Source: Bog-532 sp963720945 (GTDB taxonomy: Bacteria; Actinomycetota; Actinomycetes; Streptosporangiales; Streptosporangiaceae). From it: DNA of 64,000 nt. The stretch is taken from the NCBI GenBank assembly GCA_963720945.1, contig CAVRHH010000007.1:310001-374000 (forward strand). Reading direction: 5' to 3'. The notes beneath the pieces were generated by a model that worked only from the letters and a program-made list of their open reading frames with translations, ran no database searches and was not told the origin of the DNA. Shown piece after piece: positions 17,743 through 25,495 of this stretch. Within the stretch, counting starts at the first letter, position 1. Each line of letters begins with the position of its first letter. The position numbers and the translations under genes were made by a program.

Positions 17743-19407
17743 ATGCCACCCGTTGCGCGTTTCCGCGCGTCCGAGGGACACCTCGTCATCTGCGGCGATG
17801 ACAAGCTCGCCTACCGGGTCGCCCAGGAGCTGACCACCCGCTACCGCGAGCGCGTGACCGTCATCCTGGCGTCGAAGCGGCGCAGCCACGGGCCGGACCT
17901 CGACCGGCTGCCCGGGGTCCGGGTGATCGAGCGGGAAGACCTGACCACCCAGGCGTTCGCCGACGCCCAGATCACCTCGGCCCGGGCGCTGGCCCTGCTG
18001 CGCCAGGACGACGTGGGCAACTTTCACGCAGCGCTGCGCGCGCGGGAGCTGAACCCGGACATCCGGCTCGTGCTCGCGGTCTTCAGCCCGGGCCTCGGGG
18101 ACCAGGTGCGCGCGAACTTCCCGGACTGCGCCGTGCTGGTCGGCACGGCGATGTCCGCGCCCTCGTTCGCCGCCGCCGCTTTAGGAGAGCCGGCCCCCAG
18201 CCACGTCCGGGTGTCCGGGCGGACCCTGTACGTGGCCCGGCGCCAGGACGCGGACCCGAACCAGGTGCTGTGCGGGCTGGCCGCCTCCAGTGGCTCCAGC
18301 GCGCCCCGGCTGCTGCCCCGGGACGAGCAGAACGCCGATCTGGTGCTGGCCGTCGCCGACGGGACGCCGCGCGACCCGCTGGCCCGCCGGCGTAACCCGC
18401 TGCAGGCCGCGGCCGGGATGCTGCGCGGGCTGGTGTGGCACCGGCTCGGCCTGGGCTTCGCGTGCCTGTTCGCCGTGCTCGTCGCCGGTTTCGTGCTGCT
18501 GGTGGCGGGGGCGGGGTACCGGTGGGACAACGCGCTGTACCTGACCGTGCTGGACACGGCCGGCGCGGCGCTGACCAATCCGGCGCTCGGCGGCCCCGAG
18601 AAGGTGGCACAGTTCATCCTCACCTTCGACGGCATGGTGTTCGTGCCGTTCGCGACGGCCGTGATCGTCGGGGCCCGGCTGACCGGCTCGATCCGGGAGA
18701 ACCGGCCGTCGGCCAGCGGGCACGTGATCGTGGTCGGGCTGGGCCGGGTCGGCATGCGGGTGGTGGGCCAGCTGCACGACCTGGGCATCGGGGTGGTCGG
18801 CATCGACCGGGACCCGGAGGCCGCCGGGGTGGCGTTCGCGCGGCGCCTCGGGGTGCACGTCGTCGTCGGGGAGATCCACCGGGAGGAGACGCTGCGCGCG
18901 GCGAACCTGAAATCGAGCATCGCCCTGGTGTCGGTGACCAGCAGTGATGAGGTGAACCTGGAGGCCGCGCTGCACGCCCGGGCGCTCCGCGCCGACCTGC
19001 GCATCGTGCTGCGGCTGTACGACGACGACCTGGCCGAGCGGGTGCAGAAGATGATCGGCAACACGGTGTCGCGCAGCGTGTCCTACCTGGCCGCCCCGGC
19101 GTTCGCCGCCGCGATGCTGGAGCACCAGGTGCTGCGGACCATCCCGGTCGGCCGGCACGTACTGCTCATCGCGGACGTCCAGGTGCAGGCGGAGACCGAT
19201 CTGGCCGGGCGGCTGGTCGGGGAGGCCGAACGGCCCGGCGAGACGCACGTCCTCGCGGTGCGGCGGACGGGCACCGATCTGTTCAACTGGTCGCTGGACC
19301 GCACCTACCGGCTCGCCCCGCAGGACCGGCTGCTCGTCCTGGCCACCCGGGCCGGGCTGGGCGAGACGCTGGCCAGGAACAAAAAGCCCGCCCCGTTAAC
19401 GATTTAA
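17743..19407 (+). CDS. CASTOR/POLLUX-like ion channel protein with two TrkA-N/RCK domains
   Basis: This 554-residue protein starts with a TrkA-N-like Rossmann domain (GHLVICGDDKLAYRVAQEL; the glycine motif is degenerate, with an Asp). It crosses the membrane near residues 235-265 (LGFACLFAVLVAGFVLLVAGAG) and 285-320, with a re-entrant-like stretch between. A second, canonical TrkA-N domain follows (GHVIVVGLGRVGMRVVGQL, about residue 326) and then a TrkA-C-like part. Order and size fit NAD-binding potassium-channel relatives of the plant CASTOR/POLLUX type found in actinomycetes. Ion specificity is inferred only. It stands alone. Confidence 0.75.
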   Translation: MPPVARFRASEGHLVICGDDKLAYRVAQELTTRYRERVTVILASKRRSHGPDLDRLPGVRVIEREDLTTQAFADAQITSARALALLRQDDVGNFHAALRARELNPDIRLVLAVFSPGLGDQVRANFPDCAVLVGTAMSAPSFAAAALGEPAPSHVRVSGRTLYVARRQDADPNQVLCGLAASSGSSAPRLLPRDEQNADLVLAVADGTPRDPLARRRNPLQAAAGMLRGLVWHRLGLGFACLFAVLVAGFVLLVAGAGYRWDNALYLTVLDTAGAALTNPALGGPEKVAQFILTFDGMVFVPFATAVIVGARLTGSIRENRPSASGHVIVVGLGRVGMRVVGQLHDLGIGVVGIDRDPEAAGVAFARRLGVHVVVGEIHREETLRAANLKSSIALVSVTSSDEVNLEAALHARALRADLRIVLRLYDDDLAERVQKMIGNTVSRSVSYLAAPAFAAAMLEHQVLRTIPVGRHVLLIADVQVQAETDLAGRLVGEAERPGETHVLAVRRTGTDLFNWSLDRTYRLAPQDRLLVLATRAGLGETLARNKKPAPLTI

Positions 19408-19626
19408 CGATCGAGCAGAATGACACTTGCAAAGAGGGGTGAAAACGGGACGGTACCAGGTTGAAAACACGCGGTCCGGGTATCGCGGACGGAGGGCTGA
19501 CGGCGTTACGCTCAGTGCAGATCATCTCCGGTTCTCATGATCCGGAAGTGATCGGGAATGGAGATTCCGACAGCCCGCGGCATCAAGCCGCGAGCGGACG
19601 TGCTTCCTTCATAAAGGAGGATCACC

Positions 19627-20292
19627 GTGAGCGTCAACGACGATCGCATCACCTCGGCAACCGATCGCCCTGCGGTAGCCGAGGCCGCAGCAGTCTCGCC
19701 CATCGCCGACCCCGCCCCGCTCGGCCTGGCCGCGTTCGCCCTCACCACCTTCCTGCTGTCAGCGGCAAACGCGGGCTGGATGACCAAGGCGACCGGGAGC
19801 GCCTGGCTCGGTTACGCCATTGCCTACGGCGGGCTCGTCCAGCTGCTGGCCGGCATGTGGGAATTCCGGAACAAGAACGTTTTCGGCTCGACCGCATTCG
19901 GGTCCTACGGCGGCTTCTGGATCGGGCTCGGGCTATGGGTGATTTTTGTCCAGCGTTCGGCACCCCCCGCCGGTGTGCTCAGGCTTCTTTACGCGGCGCA
20001 AACCGTCAAGGACCTCGGCTGGATCCTGCTCGCGTTCGCCATCTTCAACACGTACATGCTGCTGATGGCCACGCAGGTCAACTGGGCGGTGTTCGGGGTG
20101 TTCCTCACCCTGGAGGCCACCGAGATCGTGCTGTTCAGCGGCTTCTTTACCGGCAACGCGGACACGATCAAGGCCGGCGGTTACCTTGGCGTCCTCACCG
20201 CGCTCGTCGCCTGGTACACCTCGGCGGCCGGTGTGGCCAATGGCCTGCCCGGGCGGCTCACCCTGCCGGTCGGCCGGCCCATGATCACCTGA
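19627..20292 (+). CDS. satP: Acetate uptake transporter (GPR1/FUN34/YaaH, SatP family)
   Basis: This 221-residue protein has six predicted membrane helices. It carries the family motif as DPAPLGLAAFALTTF near residue 28 and the second signature YGGLVQLLAGMWEFRNKNVFG (with FGSYGGFWIG) near residue 75. Members import acetate and other short organic acids with protons. GTG 19627 follows a near-perfect Shine-Dalgarno, AAAGGAGG, at 19612-19619, among the strongest in the window. A long hairpin terminator lies 14 nt after the stop, so it is probably a single-gene transcript. Confidence 0.9.
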   Translation: MSVNDDRITSATDRPAVAEAAAVSPIADPAPLGLAAFALTTFLLSAANAGWMTKATGSAWLGYAIAYGGLVQLLAGMWEFRNKNVFGSTAFGSYGGFWIGLGLWVIFVQRSAPPAGVLRLLYAAQTVKDLGWILLAFAIFNTYMLLMATQVNWAVFGVFLTLEATEIVLFSGFFTGNADTIKAGGYLGVLTALVAWYTSAAGVANGLPGRLTLPVGRPMIT

Positions 20293-20306
20293 CTCAGCCA
20301 GCTCGG

Positions 20307-20346
20307 CGGAACGGTCCCGGAGGCATCGGCCTCCGGGACCGTTCCG
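20307..20346 (+). terminator. 18-bp perfect hairpin after satP
   Basis: CGGAACGGTCCCGGAGGC (20307-20324) pairs perfectly with 20329-20346 across the tetraloop ATCG. The strong stem has no T-run, as is usual for actinomycete terminators. It lies right after the satP stop. Confidence 0.7.
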
Positions 20347-20371
20347 GCTATCCGGGCCTGGCCCGCGCCGT

Positions 20372-20511
20372 GCCGTCCCTCCCGGGCCCGTACCGTCCCT
20401 CCCGCGGTGCGCCCGTACCGTCCCCTCCCACGGTGCCCGTACCCGTCCCTCCCGGGCCCGTACCGTCCCTCCCGCCGCGCGCGTACCGTCCCTCCCCCGC
20501 CGGGCCGATAC
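20372..20511. repeat. Tandem CCGTCCCTCCC array upstream of mscS
   Basis: Six imperfect units of 20-26 bp each consist of CCGTCCCTCCC (one unit has an extra C), a variable 8-14 bp GC-rich piece, and CGTA (GATA in the last). They fill the gap between the satP terminator and the mscS ribosome-binding site, so they lie in the likely mscS promoter or leader. Confidence 0.75.
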
Positions 20512-20560
20512 CGTAGGCGGGACAGTTCTCGCCCCGCGGGCACGAAGGAGGAAGCAGGGG

Positions 20561-21298
20561 GTGGATCAGGAGGAGCAGCGTACGCACGACCGGCGCGAGC
20601 TGACGGTCCAGGTGGCCCGGGTCAAGGAAAAGACGCGGCCGTGGAAGGAGACGATCGCGCTCATTCTGGCGATCACCGCGGCCACGGTGTCCCATAACGC
20701 GACGTCGGTCTTCGGCAGCCTGCTCGAGCTGAGATACGCCCGCCTGGTCGGGTACGCGCTGGCCATCGTCTTCCTCGCGCTGGCGACCGTCGCGGTGCTC
20801 GGCATCTCCGCCAAGACCAGGAACTTCTTCGAGCCGCGTCTCGGGCCCGCGCACGCTGCGGTGATCCGCTACGCGCTGCTGCTGGTGGGCCTCATCGGCA
20901 CCCTGCTCATCACGCTGCAGCTGTTCCGCGTGCCCGTCGGTCAGCTGGTGGTCGGCACCGCGCTGACCAGCGTGCTGCTCGGCATCGCGGCGCAGCAGTC
21001 GCTGTCGAACATCTTCGCCGGGATGGTCCTGCTGCTGTCCCGGCCGTTCCGGGTCGGGGACGCCATCCAGCTGCGCGCCGGGGCGCTCGGCGGCCAGCTC
21101 CAGGGTGTGGTCACCGAGATCGGGATCACCTATATCCGGCTGGACACCGGGGAAACCGTGATGTCCGTGCCGAACTCCCAGGTCCTGGCGGCCGCCGTCG
21201 GCCCCATCCCCCATCACCCCGAACAGCCCGCGCCCCCGGCCGCCCCCGAAGCCGACAACCCCGTCACCCGCCCCCCCGGCACCGGCGCGCACGTCTAA
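20561..21298 (+). CDS. Small mechanosensitive channel, MscS family
   Basis: This 245-residue protein has four hydrophobic segments. The last is the pore-lining helix plus beta domain of MscS: VGTALTSVLLGIAAQQSLSN followed by IFAGMVLLLSRPFRVGDAI. A short cytoplasmic beta domain follows (TYIRLDTGETVMSVPNSQVL). The usual C-terminal alpha/beta vestibule of MscS is missing and replaced by a Pro/Ala-rich tail of about 40 residues. It should act as an osmotic release valve in the membrane. GTG 20561 has AAGGAGG at 20544-20550. Confidence 0.88.
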   Translation: MDQEEQRTHDRRELTVQVARVKEKTRPWKETIALILAITAATVSHNATSVFGSLLELRYARLVGYALAIVFLALATVAVLGISAKTRNFFEPRLGPAHAAVIRYALLLVGLIGTLLITLQLFRVPVGQLVVGTALTSVLLGIAAQQSLSNIFAGMVLLLSRPFRVGDAIQLRAGALGGQLQGVVTEIGITYIRLDTGETVMSVPNSQVLAAAVGPIPHHPEQPAPPAAPEADNPVTRPPGTGAHV

Positions 21299-21408
21299 CC
21301 CCGCCCCGGCGGCCCAGCGAATCCCGGGCCAACGGCCCGGGTGAGCGGCCGCTGCTGCCGGCGAGCACCCCAGCAGGACCCTACGGCGAGGCGCTAGTAC
21401 TGGCCAGC

Positions 21409-21520
21409 GAGCCGGGCCCTTGTGGCCCGGCGAGCGGCCGGTGTGCCGGCGAGGTACTACCGCGGGGCGCGGAGCGCATCCGGGGGGTTCCGGGGGGTCG
21501 CCCCCCGGGCCAGCACAGCG
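21409..21520 (+). repeat. Modular hairpin repeat, single copy (21.4 kb)
   Basis: In order this copy holds hairpin GCCGGGCC/GGCCCGGC with a 5-nt loop, hairpin GCCGGTGTGCCGGC, the core GAGGTACTACCGCGGGGCG, and the G-rich hairpin CCGGGGGGTCGCCCCCCGG ending in GCCAGCACAGCG. It matches the tandem copies at 51830-52262 almost throughout. Confidence 0.85.
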
Positions 21521-21522
21521 AA

Positions 21523-21569
21523 AGGCCCAGTGGGCCCGGAAGCTTTCACTTCACGAGCGCACTGGGCCT
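21523..21569. terminator. Probable bidirectional terminator hairpin
   Basis: AGGCCCAGTG (21523-21532) pairs perfectly with CACTGGGCCT (21560-21569). It lies between two convergent genes directly beside the modular repeat. The loop is large (27 nt), so it is only a candidate. Confidence 0.4.
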
Positions 21570-21797
21570 CAAGCCTTAAGGCCGGTGCGGAGGTCGCCTC
21601 CTCGGCGAGTGGCACAACGCGGCTCCAGCCGAACGGTATTCCGCGAAGGCTATTTTGGATGCGGCCCGGGGCACTCAGCCGCACCGACCGAATACTAGGA
21701 ACGCAGCCCCCGCCCCCGCTGTTCCCGTTGCGGCGATCTTTTCCCGGATTTCTCGGGCTCCCGGATCGGCCAGGCAGCCGGGACGTCCACGCGTGGG

Positions 21798-23318
21798 CTA
21801 GGAACGGCCGCGGGGAGCCCGTTGTTTCGGGCGTTCCGGTGGCAGGTCGTACGGGTGCGGACCGCCCCGGGCGCCGTCCGGGTAGCCGGCGGGCCCAGCG
21901 GGGTCGCGCGGGTCGTCCGGGTACACCGACTGAAACGGGTCATCGGCGTAGCGCTGGCCGCGGTGGTCCCCCGGGTACGTCCCGGGCTCATCCCGGGACG
22001 ACGGGTACGGGTCACGGTCGCGGTAGGCCGGGTAGGACCCCGATCCGAGCGGGTCGCCGGCGTAGGACGGCCCGCCGTCGCGGTAGCCGGGCAGCGATTC
22101 CTCGCGGTAGCCGCTGCCGGGCCCCAGCGGGCTCGGGCCGTCCAGCGGGTGCTGCGGGCCGGACGGGTGATCCCGGTAACTGCCGCCACCCAGGGGGTCG
22201 TCGCGGTAGGACGGCGGGCTGGGGTCGCGGTAGGCGGACGGCGGGGGCGGCCCGTCGTCGGCGTACCCGGGGAACGACGCCCCCGGCCCCTCCTGATCCC
22301 GGTAGCCCGGGTAGGACCCCGATCCGAGCGGATCCCCGGCGTAGGACGGGCCGCCGTCGCGGTAGCCGGGCAGCGATTCCTCGCGGTAGCCGCTGCCGGG
22401 CCCCAGCGGGCTCGGGCCGTCCAGCGGGCGCTGCGGGCCGGACGGGTGATCCCGGTAACTGCCGCCACCCAGGGGGTCGTCGCGGTAGGAGGGCGCGCTG
22501 CCGCCACCCAGGGGGTCGTCGCGGTAGGAGGGCGCACTGCCCCCACCCAGGGGGTCGTCGCGGTAGGAGGGCGCACTGCCCCCACCCAGGGGGTCGTCGC
22601 GGTAGGAGGGCGCACTGCCGCCACCCAGGGGGTCGTCGCGGTAGGACGGCGGGCTGGGGTCGCGGTAGGCGGACGGCGGGGGCGGCCCGTCGTCGGCGTA
22701 CCCGGGGAACGACGCCCCCGGCCCCTCCTGATCCCGGTAGCCCGGGTAGGACCCCGATCCGAGCGGATCCCCGGCGTAGGACGGCCCGCCGTCGCGGGAC
22801 GGGGCGCCGCTACGGGAATCCGCGCCCGGCAGGCTGGCCGCCGGGCTGGGCTGCTGGCTGAGCCGGCGGTTCACGGCGGTGTTCCGGGCGTCGCCGTAGC
22901 CCGGGAATCCGGCGGACGAGTCGCCGGGGCCGAGCGACCGGAATTCCCCCGTCACGGGCGGGGCGATCTGCTGGCCCGTCGTATAGTCGGGGAAACCGCC
23001 CACCGAGGTCACCGCGGGATCGGCTGGCACGCCGGCGATGCCGCGGCGCGGCCGGTCGCCGGTCAGGTCACGCCCGTCGGCCGCCGGCAGGGCCGCCCCG
23101 CGCGGTCCCCGCTGCAGGGCCTCCACCATCCGCGGCAGGTCGTCGAGCGGCAGCCGGAACGTCCCGGTGCAGGTGCCGCCCTGCCAGATGCTGAAGACCG
23201 CCACGCCGGTGTCGGAGTACCAGCTGAGACGCATGCTGCGGGAACTGCCGCGCACGTCGAAGAACACTTCGCCGAGCCGGGGCAGGGGTGCTGCGTCGGA
23301 CGCTGACATGGAGCCCAT
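21798..23318 (-). CDS. Conserved actinobacterial protein with expanded Tyr/Gly/Pro/Asp-rich repeat tail
   Basis: Residues 1-75 form a compact conserved actinobacterial domain (LPRLGEVFFDVRG, LSWYSDTGVAVFSIWQGG, LPLDDLPRMVEALQRGP) of unknown function. The remaining roughly 430 residues are disordered and repetitive. SYRDDPLGGGSAP occurs in a run of about five 13-residue units. A module of roughly 90-100 residues (GDPLGSGSYPGYRDQ, then FPGYADDGPPPPSAYRDP, then LPGYRDGGPSYAGDPLGSGS) is present twice and partly a third time. No signal peptide or membrane helix is seen. Tyr-rich disordered tails of this kind can promote self-association, which is inference. ATG 23318 or ATG 23309 may be the start. 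Confidence 0.75.
   Translation of the reverse strand: MGSMSASDAAPLPRLGEVFFDVRGSSRSMRLSWYSDTGVAVFSIWQGGTCTGTFRLPLDDLPRMVEALQRGPRGAALPAADGRDLTGDRPRRGIAGVPADPAVTSVGGFPDYTTGQQIAPPVTGEFRSLGPGDSSAGFPGYGDARNTAVNRRLSQQPSPAASLPGADSRSGAPSRDGGPSYAGDPLGSGSYPGYRDQEGPGASFPGYADDGPPPPSAYRDPSPPSYRDDPLGGGSAPSYRDDPLGGGSAPSYRDDPLGGGSAPSYRDDPLGGGSAPSYRDDPLGGGSYRDHPSGPQRPLDGPSPLGPGSGYREESLPGYRDGGPSYAGDPLGSGSYPGYRDQEGPGASFPGYADDGPPPPSAYRDPSPPSYRDDPLGGGSYRDHPSGPQHPLDGPSPLGPGSGYREESLPGYRDGGPSYAGDPLGSGSYPAYRDRDPYPSSRDEPGTYPGDHRGQRYADDPFQSVYPDDPRDPAGPAGYPDGARGGPHPYDLPPERPKQRAPRGRS
22462..22656 (-). repeat. Five tandem 39-bp coding repeats
   Basis: Units at 22462, 22501, 22540, 22579 and 22618 are each 39 bp and nearly identical, the last diverging at its end. 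Each encodes SYRDDPLGGG plus a 3-residue spacer. Low divergence indicates recent expansion or continual slippage. Confidence 0.85.
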
Positions 23319-23721
23319 GGTGGCGTGCCCCCCTGCCTTTGTCCAGTTCGTTACAACCTTTGGTGCAGCCTGCGGGAAACTGCTGCTCGCGGAATGAACT
23401 TAATTACCGACCCCGGCTGCGCGGAGCGGATCACGGGTGGCATGATTATCGCCTGGCTCGTTCACGCGGCGTCATGAGACAACAGAGCTAGAGCCGTGAC
23501 GCTCGCGCTAGCCGTTCAGCAGATGATTGTGTCGCCCGGTAACGCCGTGGTTCCGTTACGGAGCTGCCCCGCGCCCGCGGGAACATAACGGCGATAGTAC
23601 GCGTTGCATGATTCGACGGGCGGATGGCCGCGCGCTGCACGGTCCGTCCCGCGTGTCGACGAGCCTTACCTAAGGATGTCCTGTAAGCAAGTCTAAGAAA
23701 CAATTAGAGGTGATTGGTCCC
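23319..23721. other. Divergent promoter region between repeat protein and WhiB-family gene
   Basis: This 403-bp region has no supported gene. It is lower in GC than its surroundings, particularly from 23655 to 23705, just upstream of the whiB-family ribosome-binding site. CCTTACCTAAGG at 23664-23675 is a small imperfect inverted repeat. Promoters for both divergent genes are expected here, but no -10/-35 pair stands out. Confidence 0.5.
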
Positions 23722-24021
23722 ATGTCTCAGGTGCGTCGGCAGTCGGCTGTGCTTCCCCGGCCCAACTGGGGCTGGCAGGATGCTGCTGCGTGCCGTGAGG
23801 AGGATCTTATCCTCTTCTTCGGCCCCGACGGTGAGCGCCAGCCGGAGCGTGAGATCCGGGAGCGCAAGGCGAAGGCCGTGTGCGCTGATTGCCCGGTCCG
23901 GGTCGAATGCCTGAACTACGCGCTGTCCCGGCCGGAGAAGTACGGCGTCTGGGGTGGCCTGAACGAGGAAGAGCGTGCGGCTGAGCGCCGGCGCCGGATG
24001 CGCCGGGCCAACGCCGCCTGA
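23722..24021 (+). CDS. WhiB-family Fe-S regulatory protein
   Basis: This 99-residue protein has the WhiB arrangement of four cysteines: one in AAACREED, then VCADCPVRVEC (Cys-x2-Cys-x5-Cys). The GVWGG turn follows and then a basic C-terminus (ERRRRMRRANAA) for DNA contact. A 4Fe-4S cluster and partnership with the principal sigma factor are known for the family. ATG 23722 is preferred because GAGGTG lies about 9 nt upstream; an in-frame GTG at 23710 would lie within that site. It stands alone, with a strong terminator 43 nt downstream. Confidence 0.92.
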   Translation: MSQVRRQSAVLPRPNWGWQDAAACREEDLILFFGPDGERQPEREIRERKAKAVCADCPVRVECLNYALSRPEKYGVWGGLNEEERAAERRRRMRRANAA

Positions 24022-24063
24022 CCCCGCCCGATCAGGGAACGGCAGCAGCACACTGGCACCCAG

Positions 24064-24095
24064 TCCGCGCCGTGGCATTCATGCCACGGCGCGGA
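24064..24095 (+). terminator. Terminator after WhiB-family gene
   Basis: CCGCGCCGTGGCAT (24065-24078) is perfectly complementary to 24081-24094, with an extra T-A pair at the base. It is followed by TTTCT. This is a strong stem-loop 43 nt past the stop. Confidence 0.75.
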
Positions 24096-24175
24096 TTTCT
24101 CTTGCCCGCAGCGCCGCGGGCAAGGTCCGCAGCGCCGCGGCCGGGGCCCGGGCGGGCCGAAACGCCTGAGCAGGG

Positions 24176-24868
24176 TCAGCGGGGGCGGGCGGCGGCCTGG
24201 GCCAGCAGCGACAGCACGTCCGCGTCGGTGAGCTGGCCGAAGGACACGTACCACTCCCCCACCGAACGGAAACGGCGCGGGCTGGCCAGCACGACAACCT
24301 CGTCCGCCTCGGCGCGCATCGCGGCCACCGACGCGGACGGGGCCACCGGAACGGCCAGGATGGTGCGCGCCGCCCCCCGGGCGCGGACGGCGCGCAGCGC
24401 GGCCCGGGCGGTCACCCCGGTGGCGAGGCCATCGTCCACGACCACCACGGTGCGCCCGGTGACGTCGGGCGGCGGTCGCCCGGCCCGGTAGACCTCGACC
24501 TGCCGGTCCAGCTCATCATGTTCCCGTTCGGCTACAGCAGAAAGATCAGCCGGCGCCAGATGGAGCGCGGCGAGCACGTCGCGGTCGTAGCCGGGGGCGC
24601 CGCCCTCCGCGATCGCGCCTACCCCCAGTTCGGGCTGTGGCGGATAGCCGATCTTGCGCGTGACCAGCACATCCACGGGCACCCGTAGAATACCGGCCAC
24701 CTCGCAGCCGACGGGGACTCCACCGCGCGGCAGCGCCAGGACCAGCGTGCGGGCACCCGGGGCGGCGGACGCGGCGAGCGTGTCCCGGAGCCGCTCCCCG
24801 AGCAGCCGCCCGGCCGTGAGCCGGTCCGCGAACGGCAGGTCCGGGCCCGGATACGTTTTCCCGTTCAT
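24176..24868 (-). CDS. Phosphoribosyltransferase family protein
   Basis: This 230-residue protein has the PRPP-binding motif VVVVDDGLATGVTARAAL near residue 140, the core strand LVLALPRGGVPVG near 43, and VLVTRKIGYPPQPELGVGAIAEGG near 70. It resembles the stand-alone ComF/PRTase-like proteins common in actinomycetes. These often lie beside dienelactone hydrolase or stress genes and rarely have an assigned substrate. The base specificity cannot be read. The ATG 24868 gene is transcribed away from the small Cys-rich gene. Confidence 0.82.
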   Translation of the reverse strand: MNGKTYPGPDLPFADRLTAGRLLGERLRDTLAASAAPGARTLVLALPRGGVPVGCEVAGILRVPVDVLVTRKIGYPPQPELGVGAIAEGGAPGYDRDVLAALHLAPADLSAVAEREHDELDRQVEVYRAGRPPPDVTGRTVVVVDDGLATGVTARAALRAVRARGAARTILAVPVAPSASVAAMRAEADEVVVLASPRRFRSVGEWYVSFGQLTDADVLSLLAQAAARPR

Positions 24869-24930
24869 GGGATCAGCCTGATCCGCCGGCTACCGGTAGA
24901 CAACACAGCAGGAAGGGAGAAGATATCCGC

Positions 24931-25053
24931 ATGATCTGCGTTCCGTGCCGGGAGCGCCACCATGAGGACTGCCCCGGCGGCACCTGGTGTGATTGCCAGC
25001 ACCTTCCGCCCCGGGCGACCGAGCCGCCGCTGGGCTGGATCCGGCAGGGCTGA
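24931..25053 (+). CDS. Small Cys/His-rich protein (40 residues)
   Basis: ATG 24931 opens a 40-codon frame with a good ribosome-binding site (AAGGGAG at 24913-24919). The product begins MICVPCRERHHEDCPGG and continues TWCDCQHL. It thus holds five Cys (CxxC, single Cys, CxC) and several His in its first 26 residues, a pattern suited to one zinc ion. Similar tiny proteins with a CPGGTWCDCQH core are, to my recollection, widespread in actinomycetes without known function. It precedes the sulfite reductase leader in the same direction. Confidence 0.65.
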   Translation: MICVPCRERHHEDCPGGTWCDCQHLPPRATEPPLGWIRQG

Positions 25054-25222
25054 CGGTCTCTGGAAGGTAACTTTCCCCCGGCGATTACGGCGAACCGGAA
25101 TAACCGCCACATGCGGGTGCGTTGGCGCGGGCGTGACGTCAGACGAGCGTACGGCCTCCAGCGCGTCCCGGATCCCCGGTGCCGCATGGACAGGCGGTGC
25201 ACGCCCGTGTGATGCTATTGGT

Positions 25223-25309
25223 GTGAGCGCCGTGGATCCCTTGCTTGTCGCACGCAGGCACGTCGACCTGCTGCGCGTCCGCAGCGCCATCTGTCTGCAC
25301 GCCCGCTGA
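25223..25309 (+). CDS. Putative Cys-containing leader peptide of the sulfite reductase operon
   Basis: GTG 25223 starts a 28-residue frame containing LLVARRHVDLLRVRSAICL and ending HAR. HVDL-R--SAIC is the hallmark of actinomycete leader peptides found upstream of sulfur-assimilation genes. The single Cys codon near the end, followed by hairpins at 25391-25446 and then the reductase gene, suggests translation-dependent attenuation sensing cysteine charging. The peptide family is known; the mechanism at this locus is inferred. Confidence 0.75.
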   Translation: MSAVDPLLVARRHVDLLRVRSAICLHAR

Positions 25310-25390
25310 CGACCCAGCCCGTGACGTATTGACCGGGCGCGTGTCGCGGAACCGGGCGTGATTCCCGGGCTGACCTCAGCAGCAGGCCGT

Positions 25391-25446
25391 TCCTGGCCTG
25401 GCTTGTGCCGAGCCAGGCCAGTCCAGGACGGGGCTGCACAGGCCCC
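25391..25446 (+). promoter_or_regulatory. Candidate attenuator hairpins before sulfite reductase
   Basis: GGCCTGGCT (25395-25403) pairs perfectly with AGCCAGGCC (25411-25419). The stem can be extended by TCCTGG and CCAGGA out to 25428 with a small bulge. A second hairpin GGGGC/GCCCC follows at 25430-25446. Both lie between the Cys leader peptide and the reductase ribosome-binding site. Confidence 0.5.
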
Positions 25447-25495
25447 CGCCGCCGGCTCCGGCACTCGCCCCTGAGAGCCGAAGGACACCAGCTGC

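Larger units (their letters stand above)
21299..21797. other. Convergent intergenic region holding one copy of the modular repeat
   Basis: No gene is seen. The region holds the lead-in CTACGGCGAGGCG (21381-21393), one full 109-bp-type repeat (21409-21520) and a hairpin (21523-21569) formed by AGGCCCAGTG and CACTGGGCCT. The rest (21570-21797) shows no clear structure. It separates the ends of mscS (+) and the Tyr/Gly-rich protein gene (-). Confidence 0.6.

Noticed and set aside
23655..23673. IdeR/DtxR iron box upstream of the WhiB-family gene
   Set aside because: Only 12 of 19 positions fit the consensus, mostly in one half, which is too weak to call.
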